This document shows, one piece after another, positions 25,374 to 38,899 of a DNA stretch of 64,000 bases. Numbering within the stretch: position 1 is the first letter of the stretch; every line of letters starts with the position of its first letter. A program made the translations under genes and the position numbers. Source of the stretch: Rusavskia elegans (Eukaryota; Ascomycota; Lecanoromycetes; Teloschistales; Teloschistaceae); contig SAUG01000006.1 of NCBI GenBank assembly GCA_011316305.1, positions 310,001-374,000 of the forward strand, read 5' to 3'. The notes below the pieces were generated by a model that was given only the letters and a program-made list of their open reading frames with translations, searched no databases and had not been told where the DNA came from.

Positions 25374-28300
25374 TTAATAACTTCTTTAGCTTCTTTTAGT
25401 AGAACTATTATAGAGCCTTCTAGTAGTTTACTAAATATTCTTTAGATTTCTAAATATTTTCTAAAATAGAGTAACCTTTCTACTTAATTAGATAGTTCTA
25501 ACCTTTCTATTATAGTATCTTTTCGACTATAAAGGTATCTTCCTCTTATATCTCGAAGTTAATCGTCTATTATAACGGTATTCCGGGGTCGGCTAGTTCT
25601 AAAAAAGATATATAAAATACCGGGTATACTTTAATATCTCTAAATAAATTAAATTTAAAATTCTAAAGTCCTTTAACCTATTTAATTAAAAATAGTCCGA
25701 CCTTAATATAGTTAAGTTTTTTACTTAAAGTCTTTATTTTTAGATTTTTTATAAAAAGGTATACCTTATTCCTTTTTTTTAACTAAGATACTATTTTTTA
25801 TTTTTTATTTTAATAGTTACCCGATTATTTCTATATTTTTAAAATATTCCCGTAGATTTTTTTCTAAATATCGACTTTTTAAATTACTAATTCCGCTAAT
25901 TTATAAGATAGCGGTTAGCTAAATAAATTCGGATTTCTCCTATTATCGGTATAGAACGGTATTTCTTTTATCGTATTTAATTTCTTTACGTTAAGCGCTA
26001 GTTATACTATTAGTAAAAACGAAACCTAATTATCCTAGGCGTTATTAATATAATATTTTAGATACTATTCGAGTATCTAGTTAGTATATTCTATTTATCT
26101 ATCTATTATTAGATAATAAGCTATTAATATTTTTAGTTTAATACTAAATAGAGAGATAAGGGTTTTCTAATAGTTCGAAGTAAAGAGCTTATCTCTATTA
26201 CTTATAAGTACTTCTAGTAATCTATTATATCGAAATAATCGATCTAGGATAATAAATCTAAATTATTCTACTATAAAGTCTTTTCTGGTTAGGATTATAT
26301 AGACGTACTTCGTAAATCTATCTACTATATTAAATATAGAGTTATATTCTATATTTATTATCGGGTCTTTTAATTTTAGGAACTTAATAATAAAATCTAA
26401 TATAACTTCTTTCTATAGTAAATCCGGTAGGTTCTAATATTAAATCTTTCTATAACGAGTATATATACTATACTTATTTTATTAATAACTAAGATATCTT
26501 TTAATATATATTTCGACGCGTTACTTTATATTAGAAAACTGGTAATATTATTATAAAAGTTATATTATTTTTATTACATCTAGATACTTTTATAGTATTC
26601 TATTATAGTATTCTTTAATATATTCGTCGATTTTATTATTTAATATTTATAGTTTTCCTTTTTTAATAGAAAACTATTTCTAGTTGTCTCTAAATATATA
26701 TAGTATCGTACTAAATTCGTACTAGTTTACTAATAGTAATCTATTTTTATTAATTTTAAAGATACTATTACTAAAAACTTCTTTTATTTTTATATAATTA
26801 CTTCTTCGATTTAAAGTATCTACTTTTTTATTTTCTTTATCTAGAGTATAGTATATCTTAAATTTATATTAACCGAAAAGTTTAGACTATCGTACTTATC
26901 TTCTATTAAGTTATTTTATTATTATAAAGTATAGAAGATTTTTATAGTCTATAAAGATTATTAACTCTAGTAATCCTTCGGCGTATACTCTCTATTATTC
27001 TAGTACTACTACTATAGCTAGTAGTTTCTTATTATAGATATTATAATTCTATTCTACTAGCGATAATCTTCTAGATATATATACTACTAGGTACTATTTA
27101 CTATCGTATTATTATAGAAAGTATATACCTATAGCTAGATCTAATAAATCTATTTCTATTCGTAATAATTTAGTTAAATCGAATATTTTAAATACTAGGT
27201 CCTTTATATATTCCTTTTTAAGATCTTTAAATATTTATTATTTTCTTTCTTTCTATTACTATTCGGCGGTATCTTTTATTAAAACTATAAAAGTAAAAGC
27301 TCTTTTAAAATAGTTTTTTATAAACTTTTAATTATAGTTTATAAATCTAAGAAAATTCTAGATTTTTTTAATATTTATTAGAGTTTCCTATTCTATAATA
27401 GCTTTTAGTTTATTAAAATCGATACGTAATCCGTTTCGTCCTATAATAAATTCTAGGAAGTCGACTTTTTCTTTATAGAATTTATATTTTTCTAGTTTAA
27501 AGCGTAAATCTCTCCCCCCTAGATATTCGAGAATTTTACTAACGTATTAAATATATTCTTCGAATATTTTAAAGAAAACCAGAATATTATCGAAGTAGGC
27601 GATAACGAATATATCTAGATATTTTCTAAATATATTATTTATTATATTCTAATATATTACCGGGGCGTTTATAAGCCCGAATAGTATTACTATATATTTA
27701 TAATAACTATACTATATTCGGAAAGCTATTTTCTATTCTTTTCCGGCTTTTATCTATATAAGATTATATACTCTTCGAAAGTCGAATTTAGTAAAGTATT
27801 TTATTCTAGAAAGTCTATTTTAGAGTTCGTTAATATTTAGTAATAGATATCGATTTTTAATTATAATATTGTCTAGCTTTCGATAATTAATATATAAACG
27901 GAATATTCCGTCCTTTTTAGATATAAAGAGGATCGGGTATTCTACTAGTAATTAAGATTTTCTAATAAATTCCTTTTCTATATTTTTATCTAGGTAATTA
28001 CGGAATATCTTAAATTCTATTATAAATAATAGATAGATAAATCTAAACGTAGGTTACTTGCCTAGTTTAAATTTTACTTTATAATTCTATATTTAATATT
28101 TAGATAGTATTTTAGTAGTTACCTCTTTCCGAAATAAATTTATTTAATTTTTATATTTATCTAGAACTCTTTCTAATAGGTTTTCCTTTAACTTTTTATT
28201 AGATAATATAGAGTTCTTAAAAGGTTCGTAATTTTCCTTTCTATTTCTATTTTATTAATCTAGCTAACCTTTACCGGTATCTAATAAATCGGACCTAAAT

Positions 28301-28900
28301 AATTTTTAATTATCTTTTTTTAAAGTTATAAGTTCGCGCTTTATATTCTATTTTTTATCTACCCGAAAACGCTATTTCGGCGTAGGCTAGATACTCCCTA
28401 TATAGGAGTATCGTTTAAAACTAAATACTCTTTTTTCCTAATCGATTACTAGATTATAATCCTTTAACTAAGATATTCTAAATATAATATTATAGCTGGC
28501 TATCCGAATAATATCGAATTAAAGTTCCTTTTAATACTAGTTAATTATTATTTAAAGCGGTATCGTTTCTTCTATAACCTTCCTATCTCCTTCTAGTATT
28601 TTACTTCTATTAATAACTATTAAATTATATAGATCCTTTTTTTTAGTTTAAGGAAATCCTTTCTTTTTAGCTAAGTTTTCTAATATAAAATTTCCGGTTA
28701 CGCCTAAATTAATAAATACTTTAACCTTTTATAGTCTATTATCGGTATCGACGATTATTTTAATCTCGAGTATATATATATAGCTAGCTAAATTTAGTTA
28801 CTTTTTCTAAACTATAAAGTTATACGCTCGTAGTATACCTATTACTACGAGATTCTATCTTTTCCTAAATTATTTTTAATATTTTCGTACTTCTTATTTT
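25374..28900 (-). pseudogene. decayed pol of B1 (RT, integrase, chromodomain)
   Basis: Minus-strand reading gives, in order, RT with KKDGIFRLYINYR and YFDNILVF, a poorly readable RNase H part, the integrase C-terminal GPF-type block near 25,700 and a chromodomain near 25,380-25,560 (FIVEKIL, NYLIK, KGYSILEN). Many Trp and Gln positions are stops, as expected after RIP. The limits are approximate. Gag should lie between here and 30,574. Confidence 0.7.
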
Positions 28901-30574
28901 TATAGTTTACTTACGAAATATATCTATAGAGATTTTAGTTAAAGATTTTATTTTTTCTTTTTTACTATTTTTTCTAGTATTTATATCTATCGTATATAAT
29001 ATATATAGAATATTTATAAATATTATAACTTCCGATCTTAATAGGTATCGCCGGAGCTCGTCGGCGTGGTTTTAATAGATACTACCCGATTTCTTGTTTT
29101 TCTAATTTATAGATTATATAATCGTCGTTATAATATACGGTCTAGCTAAATAGTATATATTAATTTCCTATTATTATATTTATTTTTTATATTATCGGTT
29201 TAGAAATAACTTTATCCTTAGAGGCGTTACTTCCTAGTTCTTTTTCTAACCTATTAATAATATTATTTACTTTTTAATCCTACTAGTTATTCTATAGATA
29301 TTCGTTATTAATATTTATTTTATAAACGGCTTTAAATCCTTTATAGATTTTCTTAAATTCTTCTTTTACTAGCTCTTTATTATTTATTATTCTAGGGTAA
29401 GAGATTTTTAGTCTTTCTATAACGGTAAATTATATTCTTTCTAGAATAGGTACCTATTTAAAAGTATATTCTTTTTTAAAATTCCCGAAAAACTTTTTCT
29501 ATATTAGGCTAGGTTTAGTTAATATTTATAGCGAAGCGTTATTACTTATAGCTTCCTATAGTATTTTATCGTTTTCTATAAATATAAATTCTTTATCCGA
29601 GCTAGCTTTTTAGAGTTTAGAGATTCGGTTTTCGTTTTCTAAAATTACTTTTTACTAGTCTTTAGATTCTTTCCTTAGCGTAGTATTAAGCTGTTATTAC
29701 TATACCTTATTTAATCGATATTCTTTCGCGAAGTAGCTTGGTTTACTATAATTATAGTATATTTTAGGATTTTTATTCTTTTTATTATTTCTAGGGTTTT
29801 TCCCTTTATATCGCTATTATATCGAGTCTAGTTCTATTAATATAAATCTATAATAGCTATTTCCGGTCCTTTTACTTAGCAGCTATCCTCTATATAGTTT
29901 ATCTATATAATATCCAGTATTACCTCGCGGTCTACTATTATAGTATTTTTCTATATCTCTTTTATATAGCTTATTATTAAAGTCGATAGATATTTTAATT
30001 AGATTATCTAAGGTTTTATATATTCGACTATCGCGTATTAGTTTATCCTTTATTCGCTTTTTAAGTTCTCTTCGGTATATTATATATAGGGCGTCGTTAT
30101 TCTATTCCGTTAATAGTACCTATTTTTAGAATCTTACGGCGTACTCTAATACGGCAGTCTTCTATTAAAGGTATTAAATAAGGCGTTTAATAATTAGTAT
30201 TTTATTTAAAATTCTAAAAATATTATAAATAGCTTTCTTAAACTTTATAAACCTTATAAAAATATTATTACTATCTTCGTTATCGTCTATATATTAGCGA
30301 AAGATAGGTTTTATCTAGTACTAGGCTTGTCCCCGAAGATAGGATACAGCGAAAAGGGTTTTCTTTTCTTCGGGTATTAGATAAAATACGAAGTATATTT
30401 CTAATTACGCGAGCCAGTCTTCCAGTTTATTACGATCTCCCTCCTCGTTACTACTATTATCTTCTATTTAGATTTCCTTTCCTTTAGGTTCGGACTTCTT
30501 TACTGCAGAGCTAGGGTTGCTTAGAGTAAAGGTATTATATTAACCTGCGACAGATATCCTAAAGGTATTTAAAG

Positions 30575-31044
30575 TATTATAGGGCTACCTAGGGGTTCTG
30601 GTATCTCTAAAGATTGGTTAGATTTATTAATATATCTATAAATAGAGGTATAATAGGTAATTACTTTAAGTTAATATAAAAATAAGTTAGTTTAATTACT
30701 AGAGTAATATATAGGGATAACTAATAAATTAAATATAAGCTATAAAGATATCGAGTTTAGGATCTATATAGATAATAAGATCCTCTTTTCCTTAGGTATC
30801 TTACTCGCTAAAATAACTAAAATATTCTTCTTTAGATACTTTACTCGCTAAAATAACTAAGATACCTTTCTTAGATACCTTACTCGCTAAAATAACTAAG
30901 ATACCTTCTTTAGATACTTTACTCGCTAAGATAACTAAGATAGTAATACTAAGTCCTTTCTACCTGTCTAGGCGTAATAAGGAGTTCCGGTACTATACTG
31001 AACACTACTGCGTTCCCGAAATCACGCCGCGCGTGCTTATAACA
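30575..31044 (-). repeat. B1 5' LTR
   Basis: 470-bp LTR. Its outer end CTTATAACA is followed by the target duplication ACCGG. Just inside, the sequence TTAACCTGCGACAGATAT is shared with B2 and may include the leader. Confidence 0.85.
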
Positions 31045-31117
31045 ACCGGTTTAAAAAAACTTTAATAATAGAATAAAGATTAGATCGTTTATAGCCTAAA
31101 AAGTTATTACTACTAGT

Positions 31118-31331
31118 ATAATATTCTAAACCAATTTTCTATAACTATAGAAAAATAAGGTTTTTATATATATAAATATTTCTACGCTAGGCCTATATCT
31201 GTTTTTATATCCGTTTTTACGATTAACGATCGGATTAATTAGTATCCGAATTCGTATATAATTATATAATCTAAATATATATTCTATAATCTTTTAAATC
31301 ATTCGTATAATTCAAAATCCTGACTACTATA
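31118..31331 (-). repeat. A1 5' LTR
   Basis: 214-bp LTR matching the A2, A3 and left A1 LTRs. Its outer end reads CTGACTACTATA and is followed by TTTTT, the partner of TTTCT at 16354. Confidence 0.8.
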
Positions 31332-32483
31332 TTTTTTAATTATTTTGAAATTGCTGGAATAGAAATTAGAAAAATTAGAAAAATAACTATAACGTAATTA
31401 TTTTTATCGCTATCTAATAAAAGGTTTTCGATTATATAAAAAGGTTCTATATAAAAAATCTCGAATATAAAATATAGAAATAGTTTCTTTTCTAACTATA
31501 TAATATCAATTTTATCAAATTTATAGAATACGGTTTTATCGAAGATAATATTACAAGTCCGGATATTTTTATATTAGTTAAATATTTAGATATTATAGTT
31601 TTTTATTTCTTTATAATCTATAAAAAGTTTTATATAAATTCGAAATATCATTTTTTTTTATAAGAAATTAATTTATTAAACGGATATATTTTATATCTAA
31701 AAGTTTTTAAATAATTAAAATTTAGCCGATAGATAGTTACTATTTAAAAAGAAATTTTCTATTTATATTTATTTATTGAAATACGATTTATTAAAAAGTC
31801 TACTATTAATATATACTAGAACTAAAAATAGATAGATTAATTTACTTTTATTTTTATAATTTTAGCTTTTATTATTAGAATTTCGCCTTTATATTCCGAA
31901 TAACTATTTTACGCTAGAGTATTCGGAGTTAATAGTTTCTATATAATATTTAATTCGGCGATAAATTTCTAAAACTTCTGGTCTAATAAAGTTTTTCTAT
32001 TTAAACGGATAAATACTATTTTTCTATTAAAGCGAATCTCGATTATTTTAATTATTTTACGAAGAATATCTAGTACTATATTTTTATAGCGATAAATAAT
32101 GATTATTTAAAAGTCTGTTTCTATATATACGATGTATAAAACCTATTAATCTTTATTTAATATAGCTATTAATTAGATAAAATCGTATATAATACGATAG
32201 AAAGATTTATTAGATATTTTTATTTTAAAAAGTAATTTTAATACGATCCGATAAACTTTTAATAATATATATACTTTATATTTATTTATTATAAAAACTT
32301 TATCTTTATTAATAACTTCTATCTTTTCAATAGTTTCGGCGAAATATTAGATAATATTATTACCGTCGTAAACGAAAAATTTGTATTAATTATATATATA
32401 TCTCGATTTAATTAATACTAGAGATATTACAATTAAAATTATAGTATTTAAAATTTTAACTAAATTATCTTCGAAAAGATAAT

Positions 32484-32722
32484 TATAAAATAGATGTATT
32501 TCTAAAATAGTAATCGATTGTAGACAAGACGAAAGATATATTATAGAATTAATTTATATTCCAAAAAGACTAGAATATAGTCTAATAATAAAAGAAAAGA
32601 AAAAATAGAAAAAGATCGAAATCCGATACGCTAGCGACGTTCTAGCGACTAGACGGCGAGTTTCGTTTCTAAATATTTTAATTATATCTCTAAAATCTAT
32701 ATACTACGTCTAACGATTTATA
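32484..32722 (-). repeat. C 3' LTR
   Basis: 239-bp LTR, colinear with 55184-55423. The core GACGTTCTAGCGACTAGACG is shared by both copies. Confidence 0.83.
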
Positions 32723-34006
32723 ATTACTTTTTTTTAGTAATATTATTTCTAATATTATATTAATTATATTTAGATATTTATAGTATTTATTAAATAAATC
32801 TATTAATTTTATAATTAGCTATAGAAATAAAAAAAAACAAAAAAAAAACTACTTTTTAGCTATTATTATAATCGGCTTTCTTTTATATATAACTATATTT
32901 TAATATTATAGATATATATTAAAATAAAGTTAAAAAAAATAATATTACTAAAAATCGAATCTAGATTTTCTAGATAGCAGTTTTTAATAAAATTATTCGG
33001 GTTTATTTCGTAAATCCGAATAAATTTACTAAAGACTATAGTATAGTCTAGATATTGTACTACTATATTATAGCACCGTAAAATAAAATTTATAACTTTA
33101 TATTAATATATATTTTTTAAGAAAATGAATTATATTTATAGATATATATTATATTTATATCGATATATATATAGTTTATAAATAATACTAGATAAAAGTT
33201 CTAATAAATATAATTAAATCCGAATCTAATATAAATATTCGAAAATTCTAAATAGTAAATAAATATTCGAAACGATATAGTTCCGACGCGCTAGCGACGA
33301 TATAATAATATTTTATTTCGTAAATATTTTAATTTTTTATATTTTATTTATTCGAATAGTTTTTCGCTGTTTATATAAATTCTTTACTTTGATATATATA
33401 AGTATATCTTTTCTTCTATATATTAGATATTACGGCTATTTAACTAGTAATTATAGTAATATAAATCGTTTATATTCTATTTTCGAATATTCGAAAAATT
33501 ATCTTACTAATATTTGTTCTAAATAAAAAAAATAAAAAAAATCTATTCGATTATAAAATAATAAAATGCTTTCTATAATATTAGTTTAAAGCTAACTATA
33601 ATAAATACTTTATTCTTTTAACTCGGCTGTAAAGTAAATAATAAATATTTATCGGTTTACGATTTAAAATAAAAAAAATTTTTCTTTCGATAATTATAAA
33701 TTTATAAAGAAGTTTATTTTAGATATTATAAATATTATTAAATATATCTCTATTTCTAATACGATATTATATAATTTTATATAGATATCTATAACTTTTA
33801 ACTTTTTCGCGGCGATATTAAATTCTATTTTTAAACGCCTGGATATATATAAATACGCTAACTAAAATCTAGTTTAAAAGAATTAAACTATATAGATTAA
33901 ACTAGCTACTTTAAAATATAAACTTTATAAATATAAAACGTAGCGGGCTGTTATCGTTTCTATTTTTTTTTTATAAAATTTCGGCTTTTTTTCGCGTTTA
34001 TTATTT

Positions 34007-34455
34007 TATTATAGAGCTACCTGGAGGTCCGATAACTTCAAAAGATGGTTGGATTTATTAATATATTTATAGACGGAAGTATAAAGAGTAATTATTTAAA
34101 TTTATTTAAAAATAAATTAGTTAATTATTAGAGTAGTATATAGCGATAACTAATAAATTAAATACGAATTATAAAAGTATCGAGTTTGGAATCTATATAA
34201 ATAAATAAAATCTTCTATTATTTAGATTATTTATAGATTAAAATTACTAAATTAGCTTTATTTTATAGTATTTACTTACTAAAACTACTAAAATTAAAGT
34301 ATTTATAATATTTATTTACTAAAACTACTAAAATATCTTTTAATACTAATATCTAGCTATTCAATATATTTTTACCTATCGAAACGTAATAGAAAATCTA
34401 ATACTATATTAAATATTACCGTATTTTCTAAAATACGCCGCCTATATTTATAATA
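34007..34455 (-). repeat. B2 3' LTR
   Basis: 449-bp LTR with two units of the roughly 40-bp ACTAAAACTACTAAAATTAA repeat. Confidence 0.83.
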
Positions 34456-34535
34456 TTAGGTTTTTTCTTTAGATTTTTTATTTCGAAAAATCTTCCGTCT
34501 TTTTTTTTATAGATAAAAGGAAAAGATTATTAATT

Positions 34536-34961
34536 AAAAATTATTATAAAAAAGTTCTATTATTAGATATCGGTATATTAGCTATACGTTTTTATCGGAA
34601 TTAATTTTAGTTAAAAATATTTTATTATATTAATAAAGATTCCGAGAAATATATTAAATATATAAAATAAATTTATTTTTATAACTTTATTCCGTTAGAT
34701 ACTACGCGTTAATATCGTTTTGAAAATAAATATAAAAAGTTAAAAAAAAAATTATATAAAATATATATAAAATATTAGTATCTATTTTATTAGTTTAATT
34801 ATATTAAAAAAGAATAGAGTATTATAATTAATAGTAAACTATAAAATATTAAAAAATTAGAACGAAAAAAAGTTTTTATAAATCTGTTTTTATTTATTAA
34901 TCTAGATTTTTTTATTAATATAGCTTCCGAGTAGATTATCCTATCTAGCGATTTCGGCTAA
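34536..34961 (+). pseudogene. decayed antisense frame of B2, partner of 24948-25373
   Basis: Same position relative to the 3' LTR as in B1 and the same length of 141 codons, with no net insertion or deletion. Shared segments include LLDIGILAI, SEKYIKYI, PLDTTR and FENKYKKLKKKLYKIYIK. Stops are TAA or TAG only. Confidence 0.5.
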
Positions 34962-35679
34962 TTAATAATTTTTTAATTTTCTTTAATAGAACTATTATAG
35001 AGCCTTCTAGTAGTTTACTAAATATTTTTTAGATTTTTTAATATTTTCTAAAATAAAATAACCTTTCTATTTAATTAAATAGTTCTAACCTTTTTACTAT
35101 AGAATCTTTTCGACTATAAAGATATCTTTTTTCTATATTTTAAAATTAAATATTTATTATAATAGTATTCCGAAATCGGCTAGTTTTAAAAAAAATATAA
35201 AAAATACCGAGTATATTTTAATATTTTTAAGTAAATCGAATTTAGAATTCTAAAGTCCTTTAATTACTTTAATCGAAAATAGTCCGACTTTAATATAATT
35301 AAATTTTTTATTTAAAGTCCTCGTTTTTAGGTTTTTTATAAAAAGGTATATTTTATTTCTTTTCTTTAATTAAAATACTATTTTTCGTTTTTTATTTTAG
35401 TAATTACCTGAATATTTCTATATTTTTAAGATAGTTCTATAGATTTTTTTCTAAATATTAATTTTATATATTACTAATTCCGCTAATATATATAGTAGCG
35501 ATTATTTAAATAAATTCGAATTTTTTCTATTATTAATATAGAACGATATTTCTTTAGTTATATCTAATTTCTTTATATTAAATACTAATTATACTATTAG
35601 TAAAAACGAAATATAATTGTTTTAAACGTTATTAATATAATATTTTAGGTATTATTCTAAAATCTAATTAATATATTTT

Positions 35680-36105
35680 GGCTTGGATAGCGCAGCGACA
35701 ACGTTACGTAATCTGGAGGTCCGGCGGATCCAGCGCTCTTCGGAGTTAACGGAATTAATTCGACCGGTCGGGGGTTCGAATCCCTCGAAGGTTAACTAAT
35801 ATTTAAGTTTTTTCTATCGATTAAAAATCGATTTTATATAGAGTTTTTATATAGAAAGCTTATATAATAGATCGTCTCGGCCTAGCCCGATCGATCGAAG
35901 TAAAACGAGTTAATTAAAATTAAATAGATTACGGTTTCCCTTTGGATTTTAGTCCAGATCTAGCTTCTTCGGGAGTTCTAAATTCGAGTTTTTAGTAAAA
36001 TACTTAAATACTAAATAATTACGTAATCTAATCGAATTAGCGCCTCTAACGTTAAATTCGTAAAAGACTAAAATTAAAAATCCGAATGATTAATCGTATA
36101 TATTG
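35680..36105 (+). mobile_element. SINE-3, tRNA-derived short element in B2
   Basis: This is a 426-bp unit on the plus strand with A box TAGCGCAGCG (35688-35697) and B box GGTTCGAATCC (35773-35783). A perfect 14-bp duplication AATTAATATATTTT flanks it (35666-35679 and 36106-36119). The empty site is visible in B1 near 26,066-26,090, where the two flanks are joined. Confidence 0.92.
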
Positions 36106-36575
36106 AATTAATATATTTTATCTTTCTATTTATTATCGGATAAAAGATTATTAATATTTTAATTTTAATATTAAATAAAAGAATAAAGATTTTCTAATAA
36201 TTTAAAGGAAAGAATTTATTTCTATTATTTATTAATACTTTTAGTAGTCTATAGTATCGAAATAGTTAATCTAAAATAAAAAATCTAATTTATTTTATTA
36301 TAAAATCTTTTTATATTAGAATTATATAAATATATTTCGGAAATCTATCTAATATATTAAATATTAAATCGTATTTTATATTTGTTATCAGATTTTTCGA
36401 TTTTAAAAATTTAATAATAAAGTCTAATATAACTTTTTTTATAGTAAATCCGATAGTTTCTAATATTAGATCTTTCTATAACGAGTATATATACTATATT
36501 TAATTTATTTATAATTAAAATATTTTTTAATATATATTTCGACGCGGTATTTTATATTAGAAAATTGATAATATT

Positions 36576-36735
36576 TAGACTGGCCATTTCGGTCCAAAGT
36601 AGCGACTCGACTTCGCGATAAACGTAGCTAACGCGTCAAAATTACTAGTTAAAGTTTGTTTCCTTTCTAATACGGTTAGAAACTTTGGTCGGTTTTTTCG
36701 ATCCGAGTTCGAAATCCGATAAAACGGCCAGATTA
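36576..36735. mobile_element. MITE-2, 160-bp hAT-like miniature element in B2
   Basis: It begins TAGACTGGCC and ends GGCCAGATTA, inverted repeats of one another with small changes. The 8-bp duplication is ATAATATT (36568-36575) and GTAATACT (36736-36743), differing only by G/A and C/T. B1 near 26,530-26,545 shows the empty site. It is the same length as MITE-1. Confidence 0.88.
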
Positions 36736-37052
36736 GTAATACTATTATAAATGTTATATTATTTTTATTAAATCTAGATACTTTTATAATATTTTATCAT
36801 AGTATTCTTTAATCTATTCGTCGATTTTATTATCTAGTATTTATGGTTTTTCTTTTTTAATAGAAAACTATTTCCAATCGTTTTTAAATATACGCAACGT
36901 AGTATTTATTTTATATTAATTTACTAATAGTAATCTATTTTTATCAATTTTTAAAGATATTATTATTAAAAACCTTTTTCGTTTTTATATAATTAATTCT
37001 TCGATTTAAAACGTCTATTTTTTTATTTTCTATATCTAAAATATAGTATATT

Positions 37053-37266
37053 TGTAGTAGTCAGAATTCTAAACTATATGAACGGCTTAAATAGATATAG
37101 AATATATATTAGGATTATATAATTATATATAAATTCGGATACTAACTAATTCGATCGCTAATTATAAAAATAGATATAGAAGTAAATATAGATCTAGTAT
37201 AGAGATATTTATATATATAAATACTTTACTTTTCTATAGTTATAGGAAATTAGTATAGAATTCTAT
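37053..37266 (+). repeat. A2 5' LTR
   Basis: 214-bp LTR starting TGTAGTAGTCAG, here with the unmutated TG. Confidence 0.85.
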
Positions 37267-37299
37267 ACTAGTAGTAATAACTTTTTAAAACTATAAACG

Positions 37300-38650
37300 A
37301 TCTACTTTTACTTTATTATTAAAGTTTTTTTAAACCGATTTTATCTATTTTTATAAACGAAATTCTCTAAACTCGAATATAAATTTCTAAATAAAATATT
37401 TCTTTTATTTTTAATTTAATACTAATATAAAGCGAATAATAGTATATAATAAAAATATAGTCTTTTTTAAAATTTATATAAATTAGAAGTTTCGTTAGGA
37501 AATTCTTTTAAATAATTTATTTATAATCTAATTCGCTACTATCCCTACTATAGAAAAAAATATTTCTAGAAAAGGCGTTAGTTTCGAGGGTACCTTAAAT
37601 ACTTTCGGAAATAACGATTTTTATAATAGCGATAACGAAAATAGATCTAGTAGTAGATATAATCGACCTTTTAATCGTTTTCGTATAAACCGTAGAAGTA
37701 GTTATACCGGTTTAGATTATTATCGTTCCCGTTATAGTAGTTCTAATCTAGAGCTACTAGGACTTCCTAGTAGAAAATTTAATCCGCCGTTATATAGGTC
37801 TATTCTTTCTAATATCTCTAATATTTCTATAGCCTATATAGTATAGAACGCCTATAATAAAAAACCTTCTAACTTTAAAGATTATAAATATAACTACTAT
37901 ATTATCTATATCTTACTCTACTACTATAAATACTACTATTTATTCTATAGTATTACTATTACGGATCTCGTTTTCCATTATAATTAGTACTTTATTAATA
38001 ATACTAAACCGTAGTACGTTAAATAGATTTCTAATCTAAATAAAAATTTCTAGAAATATTTTAAAAAGACCTTTTTAATATAATAGAATAAATCGAATTT
38101 TATAGAAAACGCTTTAGCTATTTAGTATAAATTAGCCTAGAATAAAAAATTTAGCGATATTAAAAATTACTACTTTATTTTTATTAAATCGTATATAGAT
38201 ATTAAAGGTAAAATTAGTAAATATACTACTTTAGAATATTTTATCGATTATTTAAAATCTAATATCTAGATAACTACTAAAAGATATTTCGCTTTATAAT
38301 AATAAAATAGATAACTAATAAATTTTATAAATATTATAAACGTTATAACGATATTTAAAAAGATTACTATTAAATATTATAGTAACCGGGATACTATAGT
38401 TTTCTCGACGATCGAATAATCTAATATCGCCGAAATCAACTCTATAGATACTAATCGAGGTAGTCGAGATAGCCGTGGTCGAGGCCGAGGCGGTCGAAAA
38501 GAAGAAAATAGACGAAGGAGGTCTAATAGCTCTAATAGGTACTATAATTATAGAACATCTAGCTATTATAAAAAAAATTACCGGAACGTTTATATTCCGG
38601 GATATATTCTTAAAAATTAGACCTTTTCTAAAAAGAAAAACCTATCGGTA
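37300..38650 (+). pseudogene. decayed gag of A2
   Basis: The 3' part reads RGSRDSRGRGRGGRKEE (about 38,456-38,510), then a CCHC-like knuckle at 38,540-38,581 in which Cys codons are Tyr (RYYNYRTSSYYKKNY). TGT/TGC to TAT/TAC is the expected RIP change. Confidence 0.7.
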
Positions 38651-38899
38651 ACTACTAATAATAGGTCGTCGGAAAATATCTAGCGTTATACGTATCCGGA
38701 TATACGTATAATACTAATATAAATCCTTTAATAGTAGAAGAATAGCTTAGTTTAATTAAGATACGGATTAAAAAATTAGAAATAACTTTTAAAAAGATAT
38801 CAGAAGAGGCTTTAATTACTTTCTATAATATAATACCGTCGCTTAAAAATATATAAGATAGTAAACGACTTTTATATATAAATCGATTATCGGAATTTA

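Larger units (their letters stand above)
24401..31044 (-). mobile_element. element B1: Ty3/gypsy chromovirus inside A1
   Basis: It is 6,644 bp, with 470-bp LTRs at 24401-24870 and 30575-31044. The LTRs start TGTTATAGGGC (left copy) and end CTTATAACA (right copy). The perfect 5-bp duplication is ACCGG (24396-24400 and 31045-31049). On the minus strand, RT reads KKDGIFRLYINYR (about 27,880-27,925) and YFDNILVF (near 27,560-27,610). The integrase C-terminus with the GPF-type block and HPVFHVSLLE-like segment is at about 25,580-25,790, and a chromodomain-like stretch at about 25,380-25,560. B1 keeps more CpA/TpG than the elements around it, which suggests it is younger. Confidence 0.88.
16359..31331 (-). 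mobile_element. element A1: Ty3/gypsy LTR retrotransposon interrupted by B1, a solo LTR and SINE-2
   Basis: LTRs of about 214 bp lie at 16359-16573 and 31118-31331, with flanks TTTCT (16354-16358) and TTTTT (31332-31336), one C/T apart. Subtracting B1, the solo LTR and SINE-2 leaves about 7.36 kb, close to the 7.31 kb of A2, to which it is colinear in reverse. RT sequence is recognisable on the minus strand around 21,240-21,560 and the gag end near 24,100-24,250. Continuity across B1 is seen because sequence left of 24,396 and right of 31,050 joins to match A2 near 37,320-37,350. Gag and pol are RIP-disabled throughout. Confidence 0.85.
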
